From contig DLGU01000042.1 of assembly GCA_002482865.1 (NCBI GenBank), positions 1 through 19,021 of the forward strand: a stretch of DNA of 19,021 nt, given 5' to 3'. Positions within the stretch are counted from its first letter, which is position 1. Each line of letters opens with the position of its first letter. Under the pieces are notes generated by a model. It did not search any database. It saw only the letters and a list, made by a program, of their open reading frames with translations, and was not told the origin of the DNA. Of the stretch, positions 1 to 8,554 are shown piece after piece. Position numbers and translations under genes: made by a program. The DNA is from Porphyrobacter sp. UBA7686. Lineage in GTDB: Bacteria > Pseudomonadota > Alphaproteobacteria > Sphingomonadales > Sphingomonadaceae.

Positions 1-90
1 TGCAAGACCTGCGACATCAAGGACCCCAACCAGAACATCAACTGGGTAACGCCGGAAGGCGGCGGCGGGCCGAACTATCCGAATATGTGA
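1..90 (+). CDS. Electron transfer flavoprotein-ubiquinone oxidoreductase, C-terminal end (partial)
   Basis: Only the last 29 codons and the TGA stop are in the window; the gene begins upstream. The reading frame opens with CKTCDIKDP and continues through QNINWV to PEGGGGP before ending PNYPNM. This is the highly conserved tail of ETF-QO, the membrane-associated flavoprotein with one 4Fe-4S cluster that passes electrons from electron transfer flavoprotein to ubiquinone during fatty-acid and amino-acid oxidation. The two cysteines seen (CKTC) belong to the cluster-binding set; the rest would lie upstream. The human enzyme ends almost identically, so the family call is firm although the FAD and quinone-binding parts cannot be seen. 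The next frame starts 9 bases after the stop. Confidence 0.92.
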   Translation, partial: CKTCDIKDPNQNINWVTPEGGGGPNYPNM

Positions 91-99
91 TCTCGCTAG

Positions 100-348
100 G
101 TGAGCGGTATCTATAGGATCGGCGCGCTGGATGTTGCGGGACTGATTTCCGATCATATTGGCTCTTATGTCGATATGGACTTCATCCAGTTCGTCGCCGT
201 CGAAGGGGACCTAATTGACCTGTGGTATATGAATAGCGGCGGGGAAGGGCCATCCTTTCACATCCAGCTCCAGAAGATTGAGGAGCGGTGGGAGGTAGAA
301 CTGAAGGAGCTGCCGCCGGGAACGGAGCAGAACATTGAGGTGCCCTGA
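100..348 (+). CDS. Small hypothetical protein (82 aa)
   Basis: This GTG-started frame lies between the ETF-QO stop and ispE, 9 bases after the former and 15 before the latter. I do not recognise the family. The product is acidic, with no signal peptide, membrane segment or cysteine; alternating hydrophobic and charged residues (DFIQFVAVEGDLIDLWYM, then FHIQLQKIEERWEVEL) suggest a small beta-rich domain. The third codon position still favours G/C, supporting coding, but the DNA is visibly poorer in GC (roughly half by eye) than its neighbours, which may mean recent acquisition. An opposite-strand frame over the same stretch is arginine/proline-rich and looks like a shadow. GTG at 100 has no strong ribosome site, so the start is uncertain. 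Confidence 0.5.
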   Translation: MSGIYRIGALDVAGLISDHIGSYVDMDFIQFVAVEGDLIDLWYMNSGGEGPSFHIQLQKIEERWEVELKELPPGTEQNIEVP

Positions 349-363
349 TCCCATGGCTTACCT

Positions 364-1167
364 GTGACCACGACCGAAACCGCCTTCGCAAAGATCAACC
401 TCGCACTGCATGTCCGCAGGCGGCGGGAGGACGGGTATCACGAGCTTGAGACCCTGTTCGCCTTCGTCGATGCAGGCGATCTGCTGACGGCGGAGCCGAC
501 CGCGCAAGACAGCGTCACCACGCTGGGCGAGTTTGCGGGCGGGCTGGATAATCCCTTCGACAACCTCGTGGCGCGCGCGCTCAACGCTCTTCCGCGCCCG
601 CAGGGGCTTGCAGTGACGCTGGAGAAGAACCTCCCGGTCGCGGCTGGCCTCGGCGGCGGGTCGGCGGATGCGGGGGCGGTGTTTCGGATTGTCGAGGCGC
701 TGCATGGGCTGCCCGACGACTGGCAGGCGCGGGCGGCGAAGTTCGGCGCGGATGTGCCGGCCTGCGTGCTCAGCCGCACCCATATCGGTCTCGGCACCGG
801 CACCGAGCAGCTTAGCGTCGAGGACGACCTCGTCGGAACCCCAGTCCTGCTGGTCAATCCGCGCGTGCCGCTGTCGACCGGCCCGGTGTTCAAGGCATGG
901 GATGGCCGGGATCGCGGCGCGCTGCCCGAAGGCCCGGCGTCCAAGATCGCAAGGGAGGGGCGCAATGACCTTGAAAACCCCGCCATTTCGCTCTGCCCGG
1001 TGATCGCCGATGTGTTGGCGGCACTGGCCGAGACCAAGCCTTGGCTCGCCCGGATGTCCGGCTCGGGCGCGACCTGCTTTGCGCTTTACGACACGCCCGA
1101 AGCCCGCGATGCGGCGGCGGCAGCGATGCCGTCTGGCTGGTGGACGATGGCGGGGCGACTGCGGTGA
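364..1167 (+). CDS. ispE: 4-diphosphocytidyl-2-C-methyl-D-erythritol kinase
   Basis: IspE is a cytosolic GHMP-family kinase that phosphorylates CDP-methylerythritol with ATP in the MEP route to isoprenoids. The 267-residue product is slightly shorter than the E. coli enzyme (283). Visible motifs are the N-terminal AFAKINLALHV (residues 7-17, with the catalytic Lys at 10), the glycine-rich ATP loop PVAAGLGGGSADAG (91-104), FGADVPACV with the catalytic Asp at 130, and the C-terminal GHMP motif MSGSGAT (231-237). The start is GTG at 364: an ATG at 353 meets a stop after four codons in another frame. It follows the small unknown gene by 15 bases and is followed by a palindromic repeat. No frameshift or missing key residue is seen. 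Confidence 0.96.
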   Translation: MTTTETAFAKINLALHVRRRREDGYHELETLFAFVDAGDLLTAEPTAQDSVTTLGEFAGGLDNPFDNLVARALNALPRPQGLAVTLEKNLPVAAGLGGGSADAGAVFRIVEALHGLPDDWQARAAKFGADVPACVLSRTHIGLGTGTEQLSVEDDLVGTPVLLVNPRVPLSTGPVFKAWDGRDRGALPEGPASKIAREGRNDLENPAISLCPVIADVLAALAETKPWLARMSGSGATCFALYDTPEARDAAAAAMPSGWWTMAGRLR

Positions 1168-1183
1168 GGGCGCCTCCCAACAC

Positions 1184-1248
1184 CCGTTCGTGTCGAGCGA
1201 AGTCGAGACACCAGAGCACGGCCTCTCGACTACGCTCGAGGCGAACGG
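1184..1248. repeat. Imperfect palindromic intergenic repeat
   Basis: The left arm is 1184-1209 and the right arm 1223-1248, with a 13-base loop (1210-1222). Pairing the left arm with the reverse complement of the right gives 22 matches in 26; the shared core reads CCGTTCG..TCGAGCG.AGTCGAGA. It fills the gap between the ispE stop (1167) and the next start (1259). Its form matches the short REP-like elements with TCGAGCGAAGTCGAGA cores that I recall as dispersed in Sphingomonadales genomes. In RNA it would form a long hairpin. Only one copy is visible in this window. Confidence 0.75.
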
Positions 1249-1258
1249 CGGTCGGGGC

Positions 1259-1975
1259 ATGAACGAAGCCTTTCGCCAACTCGGCGCGCCCACCCCCGGC
1301 GGGATCGTCTGCACTGCTGACCATGCCTCGAACCACGTGCCTGCCGACATCGACCTCGGCATCCCAGCGCGTCTGCTGAACGAGCACATCGCGGTCGATA
1401 TCGGCACCGAAGCCATCGCCGAGCTGCTGGCGCGCGACTACGCTATCCCCGCCCACATCGCCGCCGTCAGCCGCCTCGTCTGCGACTTGAACCGTGAGGA
1501 GACCGCACCCGGCCTCGTCCCCGAAGACAGTGACGGGCACCCGATCCCCGGCAATGTCGACGCGGACAGGGAAGGGCGGCTCAACCGCTTCCACCGCCCC
1601 TATCACACCGCGCTGGAGCAATGGCTGGCCGCTGCCGAGCCCGCGCTGATCCTCTCGCTCCACAGTTTCACCCCACGCCTCGCCAGCCGGGACGAGCCGC
1701 GCCCGTGGCAGGTGGGCGTGCTCTACAATCAGGACGACCGTGCCGCCCGCATTGCCATCCCCATGCTCGCAGCCGAGGGGCTGAATGTGGGTGACAACCT
1801 TCCCTATTCGGGGCGCGATCTCAATTACACCATGAACCGTCACGCCGAAGCGCAAGGTCGCGCATACCTTGGCGTCGAGCTGCGCCAAGACCTCGTCCAG
1901 ACCCCTGAAACACACACGCGCTGGGCGGCATTGTTGGCGAATATTGCGCAAAGGGTTGCGTCAGCGCTCGCCTGA
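1259..1975 (+). CDS. N-formylglutamate amidohydrolase family protein
   Basis: The family (PF05013) contains zinc hydrolases that cleave N-formyl-L-glutamate to formate and glutamate, the last step of one histidine-degradation route, plus relatives with uncertain substrates. The 238-residue product shows CTADHASNHVP (18-28), DIGTEAIAELLARDY (47-61), SRLVCDLNREE (71-81), a RLNRFHRPYH segment (107-116), LSLHSFTPR (132-140), VGVLYNQDDR (152-161) and YSGRDLNYTMNRHAE (183-197). The frame is open upstream to 1010, but that part covers the ispE end and the palindromic repeat, so ATG at 1259 is the sensible start. No other hut genes are nearby, so the true substrate is uncertain. It ends 42 bases before ilvD. 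Confidence 0.88.
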   Translation: MNEAFRQLGAPTPGGIVCTADHASNHVPADIDLGIPARLLNEHIAVDIGTEAIAELLARDYAIPAHIAAVSRLVCDLNREETAPGLVPEDSDGHPIPGNVDADREGRLNRFHRPYHTALEQWLAAAEPALILSLHSFTPRLASRDEPRPWQVGVLYNQDDRAARIAIPMLAAEGLNVGDNLPYSGRDLNYTMNRHAEAQGRAYLGVELRQDLVQTPETHTRWAALLANIAQRVASALA

Positions 1976-2005
1976 AGGCAGGGGACGTTTCACAAATTGC
2001 CTTCA
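1973..2005 (+). promoter_or_regulatory. Inverted repeat in the ilvD leader
   Basis: TGAAGGCA (1973-1980) and TGCCTTCA (1998-2005) are perfect 8-base complementary arms around a 17-base loop. The left arm begins at the stop codon of the preceding gene, and the right arm ends just before the ACGGGA that probably serves as the ilvD ribosome site (start 2018). It could be an RNA hairpin affecting ilvD translation or a binding site. There is no T-run, so it is not a standard terminator. Function is inferred only. Confidence 0.35.
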
Positions 2006-2017
2006 ACGGGAAATCTT

Positions 2018-3719
<1,702 letters not shown>

Positions 3720-3739
<20 letters not shown>

Positions 3740-4067
3740 CACGCTTGCAGCCCTGGCTGTGCTGACCGGCTGCGGCGCGGCGGAAAGCCCGCCGCCACCG
3801 GGCGACGAGGTCGAATGCGCGATCGGTGCAGGAGCGGCGCTTTCGCCGGTCTGCACGTTGGAGCTGGCGGGGAATGACGTCATTCTCCACCATCCCGACG
3901 GCGGTTTTCGGCGGTTGACCCGCGATCCGGCCACCGGCGCGCTTGCTCCGCGAGACGGGGCCGAGGTGCTTGTGCCCGAACAGGGCGGGGCGGGCGCGGA
4001 GGCTTTTGCCATCGGAGCAGATCGCTATCTGATCCCGCGCACGCTCCTCGATCCGCCGCCGAAGTGA
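3720..4067 (+). CDS. Small putative lipoprotein (115 aa)
   Basis: This frame starts with ATG inside the end of ilvD (20-base overlap) and ends in a GTGA overlap with the NAD(P)HX repair gene. The N-terminus [18 protein letters not shown] is a short lipoprotein signal with lipobox LTGC, so Cys18 would be lipidated and the protein anchored in the envelope. The mature part is proline-rich at first (ESPPPPG), carries two further cysteines (VECAIG and SPVCTLE) that could form a disulphide, then a compact stretch containing [10 protein letters not shown] and DRYLIP. I recall no characterised family. The tight overlap on both sides supports it being real and co-translated, but gives no functional clue. 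An earlier in-frame start at 3522 lies inside ilvD and is unlikely. Confidence 0.75.
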
Positions 4068-5452
4068 TCGCCGCACAGGTCCTCACCGGCGCCCAGATGC
4101 GCGCTGCCGAACAGGCGCTGTTCGATGCGGGCACCAGCGTTTCAGAATTGATGGAGATCGCCGCAGGAGGCGCAGCCGAGTGGATCCGCCGGATCGCTGC
4201 TGGACGCGCGGTGACGGTGCTGTGCGGCCCCGGCAATAATGGCGGAGACGGCTATGTCATCGCCCGCCGCCTGCGCGAGGCAGGCAATGCGGTGGCAGTG
4301 ATCGCTCCGCTCGACCCGGCAACCGACGCCGCCAAAGAGGCGCGGCGGCGGTGGGACGGGCCGGTCAGCACGGCCGGAGGGGCCGGGGCTGATGTGTTCG
4401 TCGATTGCCTGTTCGGCTCCGGCCTTGCGCGGCCGCTGATCGCCGAGCACGCGTTGCTGCTGCGCGATCTGGCGGCGCGGCATCGGTACAAGGTGGCGGT
4501 CGATGTGCCCTCGGGCATTGCCAGCGATAGCGGCGCGGTGCTGAACGAGCGGCTGCCCGACTATGACCTGACCCTCGCGCTGGGCGCGTGGAAGTTTGCG
4601 CATTGGAGCCTGCCGGGGCGGGCGCTGATGGGGCAGATGCGGCTTGTGCCGATCGGGATTGCGCCGGTGGAGGGTGCAGCGCAGCTGGTCGAACGGCCCC
4701 GCCTCAGCGCCCCTGCGGCGGATAGTCACAAATATCGCCGCGGGTTGCTTGGTATCGTCGGTGGCGCCATGCCGGGGGCGAGCCTGCTGTCCGCGTCCGC
4801 TGCCCAGCGTTCCGGTGCGGGCTATGTGAAGCTGTTCGCCGATCACGCCGATCCGCGCACGCCGCCCGATGTGGTGACTGACACTGCGCCGCTCGCCGAA
4901 GCGCTGGCCGATCCGCGCATAGCTGCGGTGTTGGTCGGGCCGGGGCTGGGGCGTGATGAGGCGGCGCGTCAAAGGCTTGAAGCAGCGCTGGCGCAGGCCC
5001 CCGCACTGGTGCTCGATGCCGATGCGCTGATGCTGCTCACCCCCGCTATGCTTGCCCGCGCGGCGCCAATGCTTGCCACCCCACACGACGGCGAACTTGA
5101 AGCCTTGTGCCGCAGCTTTGGCGTCATCGCGGAAACACGCCGCGACCGGGCTTTGGCTTTGGCCAGAGTCAGCGGCATGGTTGTGCTGGCCAAGGGGCCG
5201 GACAGCATCGTCGCCGCGCCCGATGGGCGACTCGCACTCGGGCAGCCAGCGCCGAGCTGGCTGTCCGTGGCCGGGACGGGCGATGTGCTCGCCGGGATTG
5301 CGGCGAGCCGGATGGCGAATGGGGCCGAACCCTTCGCCGCCGCCTGTGAGGCGCTGTGGCTGCACGGCGAGGCCGCACGGCGGGCCGGAGCGGCTTTCAC
5401 GCCGACGCAGCTTGCCGAAAGGGTGTCCGAGGCGCTAGCGGCCTGCCTGTGA
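4064..5452 (+). CDS. nnr: Bifunctional NAD(P)H-hydrate epimerase / ADP-dependent (S)-NAD(P)H-hydrate dehydratase
   Basis: This enzyme repairs hydrated NADH and NADPH: the N-terminal half interconverts R and S hydrates, and the C-terminal half dehydrates the S form using ADP. The 462-residue product has both halves, like E. coli YjeF. The epimerase part (about 1-215) shows CGPGNNGGDGYVIARRL (54-70) and VDVPSGIASDSG (146-157). The dehydratase part (about 220-462) shows HKYRRGLLGIVGG (222-234), VGPGLGRD (291-298), LDADAL (317-322), LAKGPDSIV (375-383) and the VAGTGDVLAG loop (402-411) with the expected catalytic Asp at 407. GTG at 4064 overlaps the lipoprotein stop, and the end overlaps the next gene's GTG by four bases. 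Both active regions look intact. Confidence 0.95.
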   Translation: MIAAQVLTGAQMRAAEQALFDAGTSVSELMEIAAGGAAEWIRRIAAGRAVTVLCGPGNNGGDGYVIARRLREAGNAVAVIAPLDPATDAAKEARRRWDGPVSTAGGAGADVFVDCLFGSGLARPLIAEHALLLRDLAARHRYKVAVDVPSGIASDSGAVLNERLPDYDLTLALGAWKFAHWSLPGRALMGQMRLVPIGIAPVEGAAQLVERPRLSAPAADSHKYRRGLLGIVGGAMPGASLLSASAAQRSGAGYVKLFADHADPRTPPDVVTDTAPLAEALADPRIAAVLVGPGLGRDEAARQRLEAALAQAPALVLDADALMLLTPAMLARAAPMLATPHDGELEALCRSFGVIAETRRDRALALARVSGMVVLAKGPDSIVAAPDGRLALGQPAPSWLSVAGTGDVLAGIAASRMANGAEPFAAACEALWLHGEAARRAGAAFTPTQLAERVSEALAACL

Positions 5453-6645
5453 CCGATCTCGAACCCATTATCCGCCTCGCCGCCAAGGGCGACGGCGTGA
5501 CCGTCTCTGGCCGCCATATCGCAGGCGGCGTCACCGGTGACATGGTGGACGAAGCTGGCGCGATCACGCCGGGCCCACACCACATCGCGCCCGCCTGCCG
5601 CCATTTCGGCGTGTGCGGCGGGTGTCTGTTGCAGCACGCGGACGACACGGCGCTCACCGAGTTTGTCGAGGGCCGGGTGGTGAATGCCGCGCGGGGGCAA
5701 GGGTTGGAACCGGCCGAATTGCTCCCCGTCCACCTCTCCCCGCCCGCCACCCGCCGCCGCGCAGGTCTGCATGGGCTGCGCACGGCCAAGGGCGCGGTGC
5801 TGGGTTACCGCGAAGGCGGTTCGCACCGCGTGGTCGATCTGGCCGAATGCCCGGTGCTACACCCAGCGCTCGCCGCGCTGATCGCCCCGCTCCGGCGGTT
5901 TGTGGCGGCGCATGGGCCCAAGGGAATGGTCGGGATAGATCTGACCTTGGCGGATCAGGGCGTGGAAGCGTGCCTGACGCACTTCCCCCTCGAAGGTCTC
6001 GGCCCGACCGAAGCGGCGCTCGATTTTGCGCGTGATCAAGGCCTTGCGAGGCTTTCCTTTGATCAAGGGTACGGTCCGGAGACGGTGTGGGAGCCTGAAC
6101 CGGCGACGGTGACACTGTCGGGCATCCCGGTCAGCCTACCGCCTGGCGCCTTCTTGCAAGCGACCCATGATGCGGAGCATGTGATGGCCGCCGATGCTGC
6201 TGAATGGCTGGCGGGTTCGCGGGTTGTCGCTGACCTGTTCGCAGGGCTCGGCACTTTCGCCTTTGCGCTGCGAGGGGGAAGCAAGGTGCTGGCGGTTGAG
6301 GCGGAGCGCGCGGCACATCTCGCCTGCAAGGCTGCGGGCGCGATGAGTGGGGGCCGGGTGCTGGCGCTTCACCGCGATCTGTTCCGTTCCCCGCTCCAGC
6401 CCGAGGAGCTGAACCGCTTCGACGCGATCTTGCTTGATCCACCGCGCGCCGGTGCCCGTGCCCAAGTCGCGGAAATCGCGGCGAGCACGGTTTCGCGGGT
6501 GGTCTATGTCAGCTGCAATCCCTCAAGCTGGGCGCGCGACGCGGCGGTGCTGGCAGAGGCAGGTTTCAGGCTTGCGAAGCTGCGCCCGGTTGGCCAGTTT
6601 CGCTGGTCCACCCATGTCGAATTGGTAAGTTATTTCGAGCGTTAA
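5449..6645 (+). CDS. RlmD/RumA-type 23S rRNA (uracil-5-)-methyltransferase family protein
   Basis: The family uses S-adenosylmethionine to methylate C5 of a uracil in RNA. The 398-residue product keeps the 4Fe-4S ligands Cys50, Cys56 and Cys59 (CRHFGVCGGC) and Cys134 (AECPV). It has SAM motif DLFAGLGTFAFAL (262-274), LLDPPRAGA (328-336), the catalytic cysteine in VVYVSCNPSSWARD (351-364, Cys356), and the terminal HVELV with the proton-abstracting Glu (391). The N-terminal TRAM-like segment is short. GTG at 5449, in a GTGA overlap with the preceding stop, is chosen; the frame is open back to 5356, but that part lies within the repair gene. Whether the target is U1939 or another uracil cannot be told. 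It meets the next gene tail-to-tail. Confidence 0.92.
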   Translation: MTDLEPIIRLAAKGDGVTVSGRHIAGGVTGDMVDEAGAITPGPHHIAPACRHFGVCGGCLLQHADDTALTEFVEGRVVNAARGQGLEPAELLPVHLSPPATRRRAGLHGLRTAKGAVLGYREGGSHRVVDLAECPVLHPALAALIAPLRRFVAAHGPKGMVGIDLTLADQGVEACLTHFPLEGLGPTEAALDFARDQGLARLSFDQGYGPETVWEPEPATVTLSGIPVSLPPGAFLQATHDAEHVMAADAAEWLAGSRVVADLFAGLGTFAFALRGGSKVLAVEAERAAHLACKAAGAMSGGRVLALHRDLFRSPLQPEELNRFDAILLDPPRAGARAQVAEIAASTVSRVVYVSCNPSSWARDAAVLAEAGFRLAKLRPVGQFRWSTHVELVSYFER

Positions 6646-7433
6646 GCGCGCAAGCTTTGAAGGACTTGAGCTTCCAGCCACGCACGGTGCTCCGGCTCGA
6701 CATAGGCGTGGCCCGCGCCTTCGCAGCGGCAGATGCGCGGGTCGTTCCGGTCCCACGCGGCTTCGAACACTTGCGCGGTGCGGTCTGCTGTGGCGACGAG
6801 GATGCGCACCGATCCGGTGAAGCCTGCCAGACCGGCGGCCATGTCCTGCGGGAGGCTTGACGGCGGCGGCGGCGGGCGCAGGGCGTGGACGATACCGCGC
6901 GCCAACTTGCCAAGGTTCACACCTCCGCCCAGCAACCGCATGACCTCGCGCGGGTTTTTCAGCTTTTCAAGATAGCGCGCGCGGATCGCGGCCGGGGGCG
7001 GCGTATCGTCCGCCGCACCGTGGCTTTCGTCCTGCTCGATCGTCCAGGGGTTCGAGAGCACCAGCCCATCGCAACCTGCACCGCCCGCCAGCATCAGCGC
7101 CGAGGCTGCATCGCAATTGCCGAAAGCGACCACCCGCGCGATCTGCGGCGTCATCGCGCGGAAGGCATCAACGGCGCAGGCAATGTCCTTGGCAGAATTG
7201 CGGAACCCGCGGTTCTCGCCTTCGCTGTCGCCGATCCCGCGGCGGTCGAACCGGAACACCGGGAAGCCGACACGGGCGATCCGGGCGGCCATGTCGGCCT
7301 GTCCGCCAAATGCGCCCGAGCGGATCTCGTTGCCGCCGCTGACGATCAGCAATCCCGTGGTCCCCGGCGCTGTGTCGAGCGTGCCGGCCAGCGTCAGGCT
7401 GCCGCAACCAAAGGTGTGAGAAAGCCGCGTCAT
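6642..7433 (-). CDS. Exosortase A system-associated hydrolase 1 (alpha/beta hydrolase)
   Basis: This 263-residue alpha/beta-hydrolase-fold protein matches the exosortase A-associated hydrolase 1 family (TIGR03100, from memory). The oxyanion region LLIVSGGNEIRSGAFGGQ (28-45), the FDRRGIGDSEG strand/turn (62-72) and the nucleophile elbow AFGNCDAAS (103-111) are visible. The nucleophile would be Cys107, as in dienelactone hydrolases, with Asp217 (TADRT) and His242 (EGAGHAY) completing a plausible triad. Substrate is unknown; the family co-occurs with XrtA and exopolysaccharide genes. Its ATG overlaps the TGA of the second hydrolase by four bases (ATGA), so they form one transcript. The stop falls in a TTAA shared with the convergent methyltransferase. 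A proline run (LRPPPPPSSL, 185-194) probably lies in the cap. Confidence 0.88.
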   Translation of the reverse strand: MTRLSHTFGCGSLTLAGTLDTAPGTTGLLIVSGGNEIRSGAFGGQADMAARIARVGFPVFRFDRRGIGDSEGENRGFRNSAKDIACAVDAFRAMTPQIARVVAFGNCDAASALMLAGGAGCDGLVLSNPWTIEQDESHGAADDTPPPAAIRARYLEKLKNPREVMRLLGGGVNLGKLARGIVHALRPPPPPSSLPQDMAAGLAGFTGSVRILVATADRTAQVFEAAWDRNDPRICRCEGAGHAYVEPEHRAWLEAQVLQSLRA

Positions 7434-8119
7434 GCCGCTGAATTTCCGATGCTTTCGGCGATGAGAGCGGCGAGGCGATCGGCCTGCCCCGCGTCCTCAT
7501 CAGGTTCGGCGCGCAGCCATAGGCCGGGGCCGCCGACCATGCTTTGGGCAATGTCGGTCTGGCCCGGGGCGAGCGCCGGTTCGGCGGTTTCGAGTTCGCG
7601 GAACATCGCCGCGCCAATTGGCCAGCCGCCGAGCACCAGACCGCTCTCGCGCCCTTGCGCCATCAGCCCATCAGACGTCTCGGCCATTCCGGCCTCGCGG
7701 GCGGAGATGGTTCTGGCGCGGATCATGCCGCGCAGCAGCTTGGGGCCGGTTTGGGCGGCATAGTGCCAGCCGGGCAGCATCGCCGGAGCGACCAGCGCCC
7801 CCGCGCGGATCGCCAGCACATGGGTCGCACCCAGCGCTTCACCCGCTGCGGCCATACTCGCGCGCCAGCTTGCCAGTGTCTCATTTTCAAGCGGAGCAAG
7901 GCTCTCGTTGCACCCCGGAAGATCGGGCAACAGGCTGTCGATCCCGGCGGCATCCAGTCGCCGCATCACCTCCAGCGTGAACCGCCGCAGCTTGTTCGCC
8001 TCGTCAAACCATGCCGGGCACACCAGCACCCGCGCTGTGCGGCCGCGATCGAAGGCGACCAGCAATTCCTCAGACGGCGGTCCGCCATCGGGGGCCGGAT
8101 GGTTCCACGTGAAAATCAC
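7430..8119 (-). CDS. Exosortase A system-associated hydrolase 2-like protein, apparently lacking a catalytic triad
   Basis: The 229-residue product resembles exosortase A-associated hydrolase 2 (TIGR03101, from memory) in its first half: VLVCPAWFDEANKLRR (31-46) and the DLPGCNES turn (66-73) follow the family pattern. At the nucleophile elbow the sequence is VLAIRAGALVAP (101-112), with Arg where Ser or Cys is expected. The only histidines are at 7, 100 and 119, so no C-terminal catalytic His is present. It may therefore be a non-catalytic binding partner or act differently. It starts at GTG 8119, 33 bases after the acyl carrier protein stop, and ends in an ATGA overlap with hydrolase 1. The link to the family is by position plus partial similarity, so confidence in the exact name is moderate. 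Confidence 0.72.
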   Translation of the reverse strand: MIFTWNHPAPDGGPPSEELLVAFDRGRTARVLVCPAWFDEANKLRRFTLEVMRRLDAAGIDSLLPDLPGCNESLAPLENETLASWRASMAAAGEALGATHVLAIRAGALVAPAMLPGWHYAAQTGPKLLRGMIRARTISAREAGMAETSDGLMAQGRESGLVLGGWPIGAAMFRELETAEPALAPGQTDIAQSMVGGPGLWLRAEPDEDAGQADRLAALIAESIGNSAA

Positions 8120-8152
8120 CCGAGAGGTACCCTGGAGGGGGTCAAGACCGAC

Positions 8153-8449
8153 CTAGCGGGGGTTGAGCTTTGCCCGCGCAAACGCCAGCAGGCCACCATA
8201 GGTCTCAAGCATCTCGCCATCGACATCGTCATCCTCGATCACGATGCCGAGCCGGTCTTCCATTTCGGTCAGCAATCCGGCGACCGCCATCGAGTCCAGC
8301 TCGGGCAGGTGGCCGAACAACCCCGATTCCGGACCGAAGGCAGCGGCCTGCGCCGGGTCGAGACCCAGCACATCGGCGATCAACGCCTTGAGTTCGCTAT
8401 CGAGCGCGGCTTCGCCTGCTGCGCTATCGATGTTCGGAATGGTGGTCAT
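8153..8449 (-). CDS. Acyl carrier protein, exosortase A system-associated
   Basis: This 98-residue acidic protein has the four-helix carrier pattern and the phosphopantetheine attachment motif in GHLPELDSMAVAGLL (46-60), where Ser53 would carry the arm. The acidic helix II/III region (EDRLGIVIEDDDVDGEM, 64-80) is typical of a carrier docking surface. It is longer at the N-terminus than fatty-acid AcpP and sits apart from any fab gene, so it is presumably dedicated to this locus. Natural partners are the adjacent AMP-forming ligase, the PLP decarboxylase and the GNAT-like acyltransferase. It starts at ATG 8449 and is separated from the upstream acyltransferase by about 105 bases, the largest gap within this leftward block. 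Confidence 0.9.
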   Translation of the reverse strand: MTTIPNIDSAAGEAALDSELKALIADVLGLDPAQAAAFGPESGLFGHLPELDSMAVAGLLTEMEDRLGIVIEDDDVDGEMLETYGGLLAFARAKLNPR

Positions 8450-8531
8450 TAGTGCCCAAATCCCTGTATTCGGCTTGGCGTGTTTGGCCGTGGCGGCGGG
8501 GCTTAGCCATGCGCGGGGCCGGGTGCAAGCA

Positions 8532-8545
8532 CTGCGGGACCGCAG
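8532..8545. repeat. Short perfect hairpin between acyltransferase and ACP genes
   Basis: CTGCGG (8532-8537) and CCGCAG (8540-8545) form a perfect 6-base stem with a 2-base spacer. It lies 10 bases beyond the acyltransferase stop in the otherwise featureless 8450-8554 gap. No T-run follows on the minus strand, so read-through into the ACP gene is likely; it may be a weak terminator or an RNA-processing or stability element. Confidence 0.35.
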
Positions 8546-8554
8546 GTGAGCGCC

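Noticed and set aside
1010..1258. N-terminal extension of the amidohydrolase frame
   Set aside because: It overlaps the ispE coding end and translates the palindromic repeat; family similarity begins at ATG 1259.
890..1951. A 353-codon minus-strand open frame opposite ispE and the amidohydrolase gene
   Set aside because: It crosses the palindromic repeat and two recognised genes and shows no protein motif; it is an antisense shadow.
5356..5448. N-terminal extension of the rRNA methyltransferase frame
   Set aside because: It lies wholly within the NAD(P)HX repair gene, and the GTGA overlap at 5449 fits the pattern of the neighbouring genes.
8424..8510. 28-codon basic peptide on the minus strand between acyltransferase and ACP
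   Set aside because: It is very short, has no clear ribosome site, and overlaps the ACP start in another frame.
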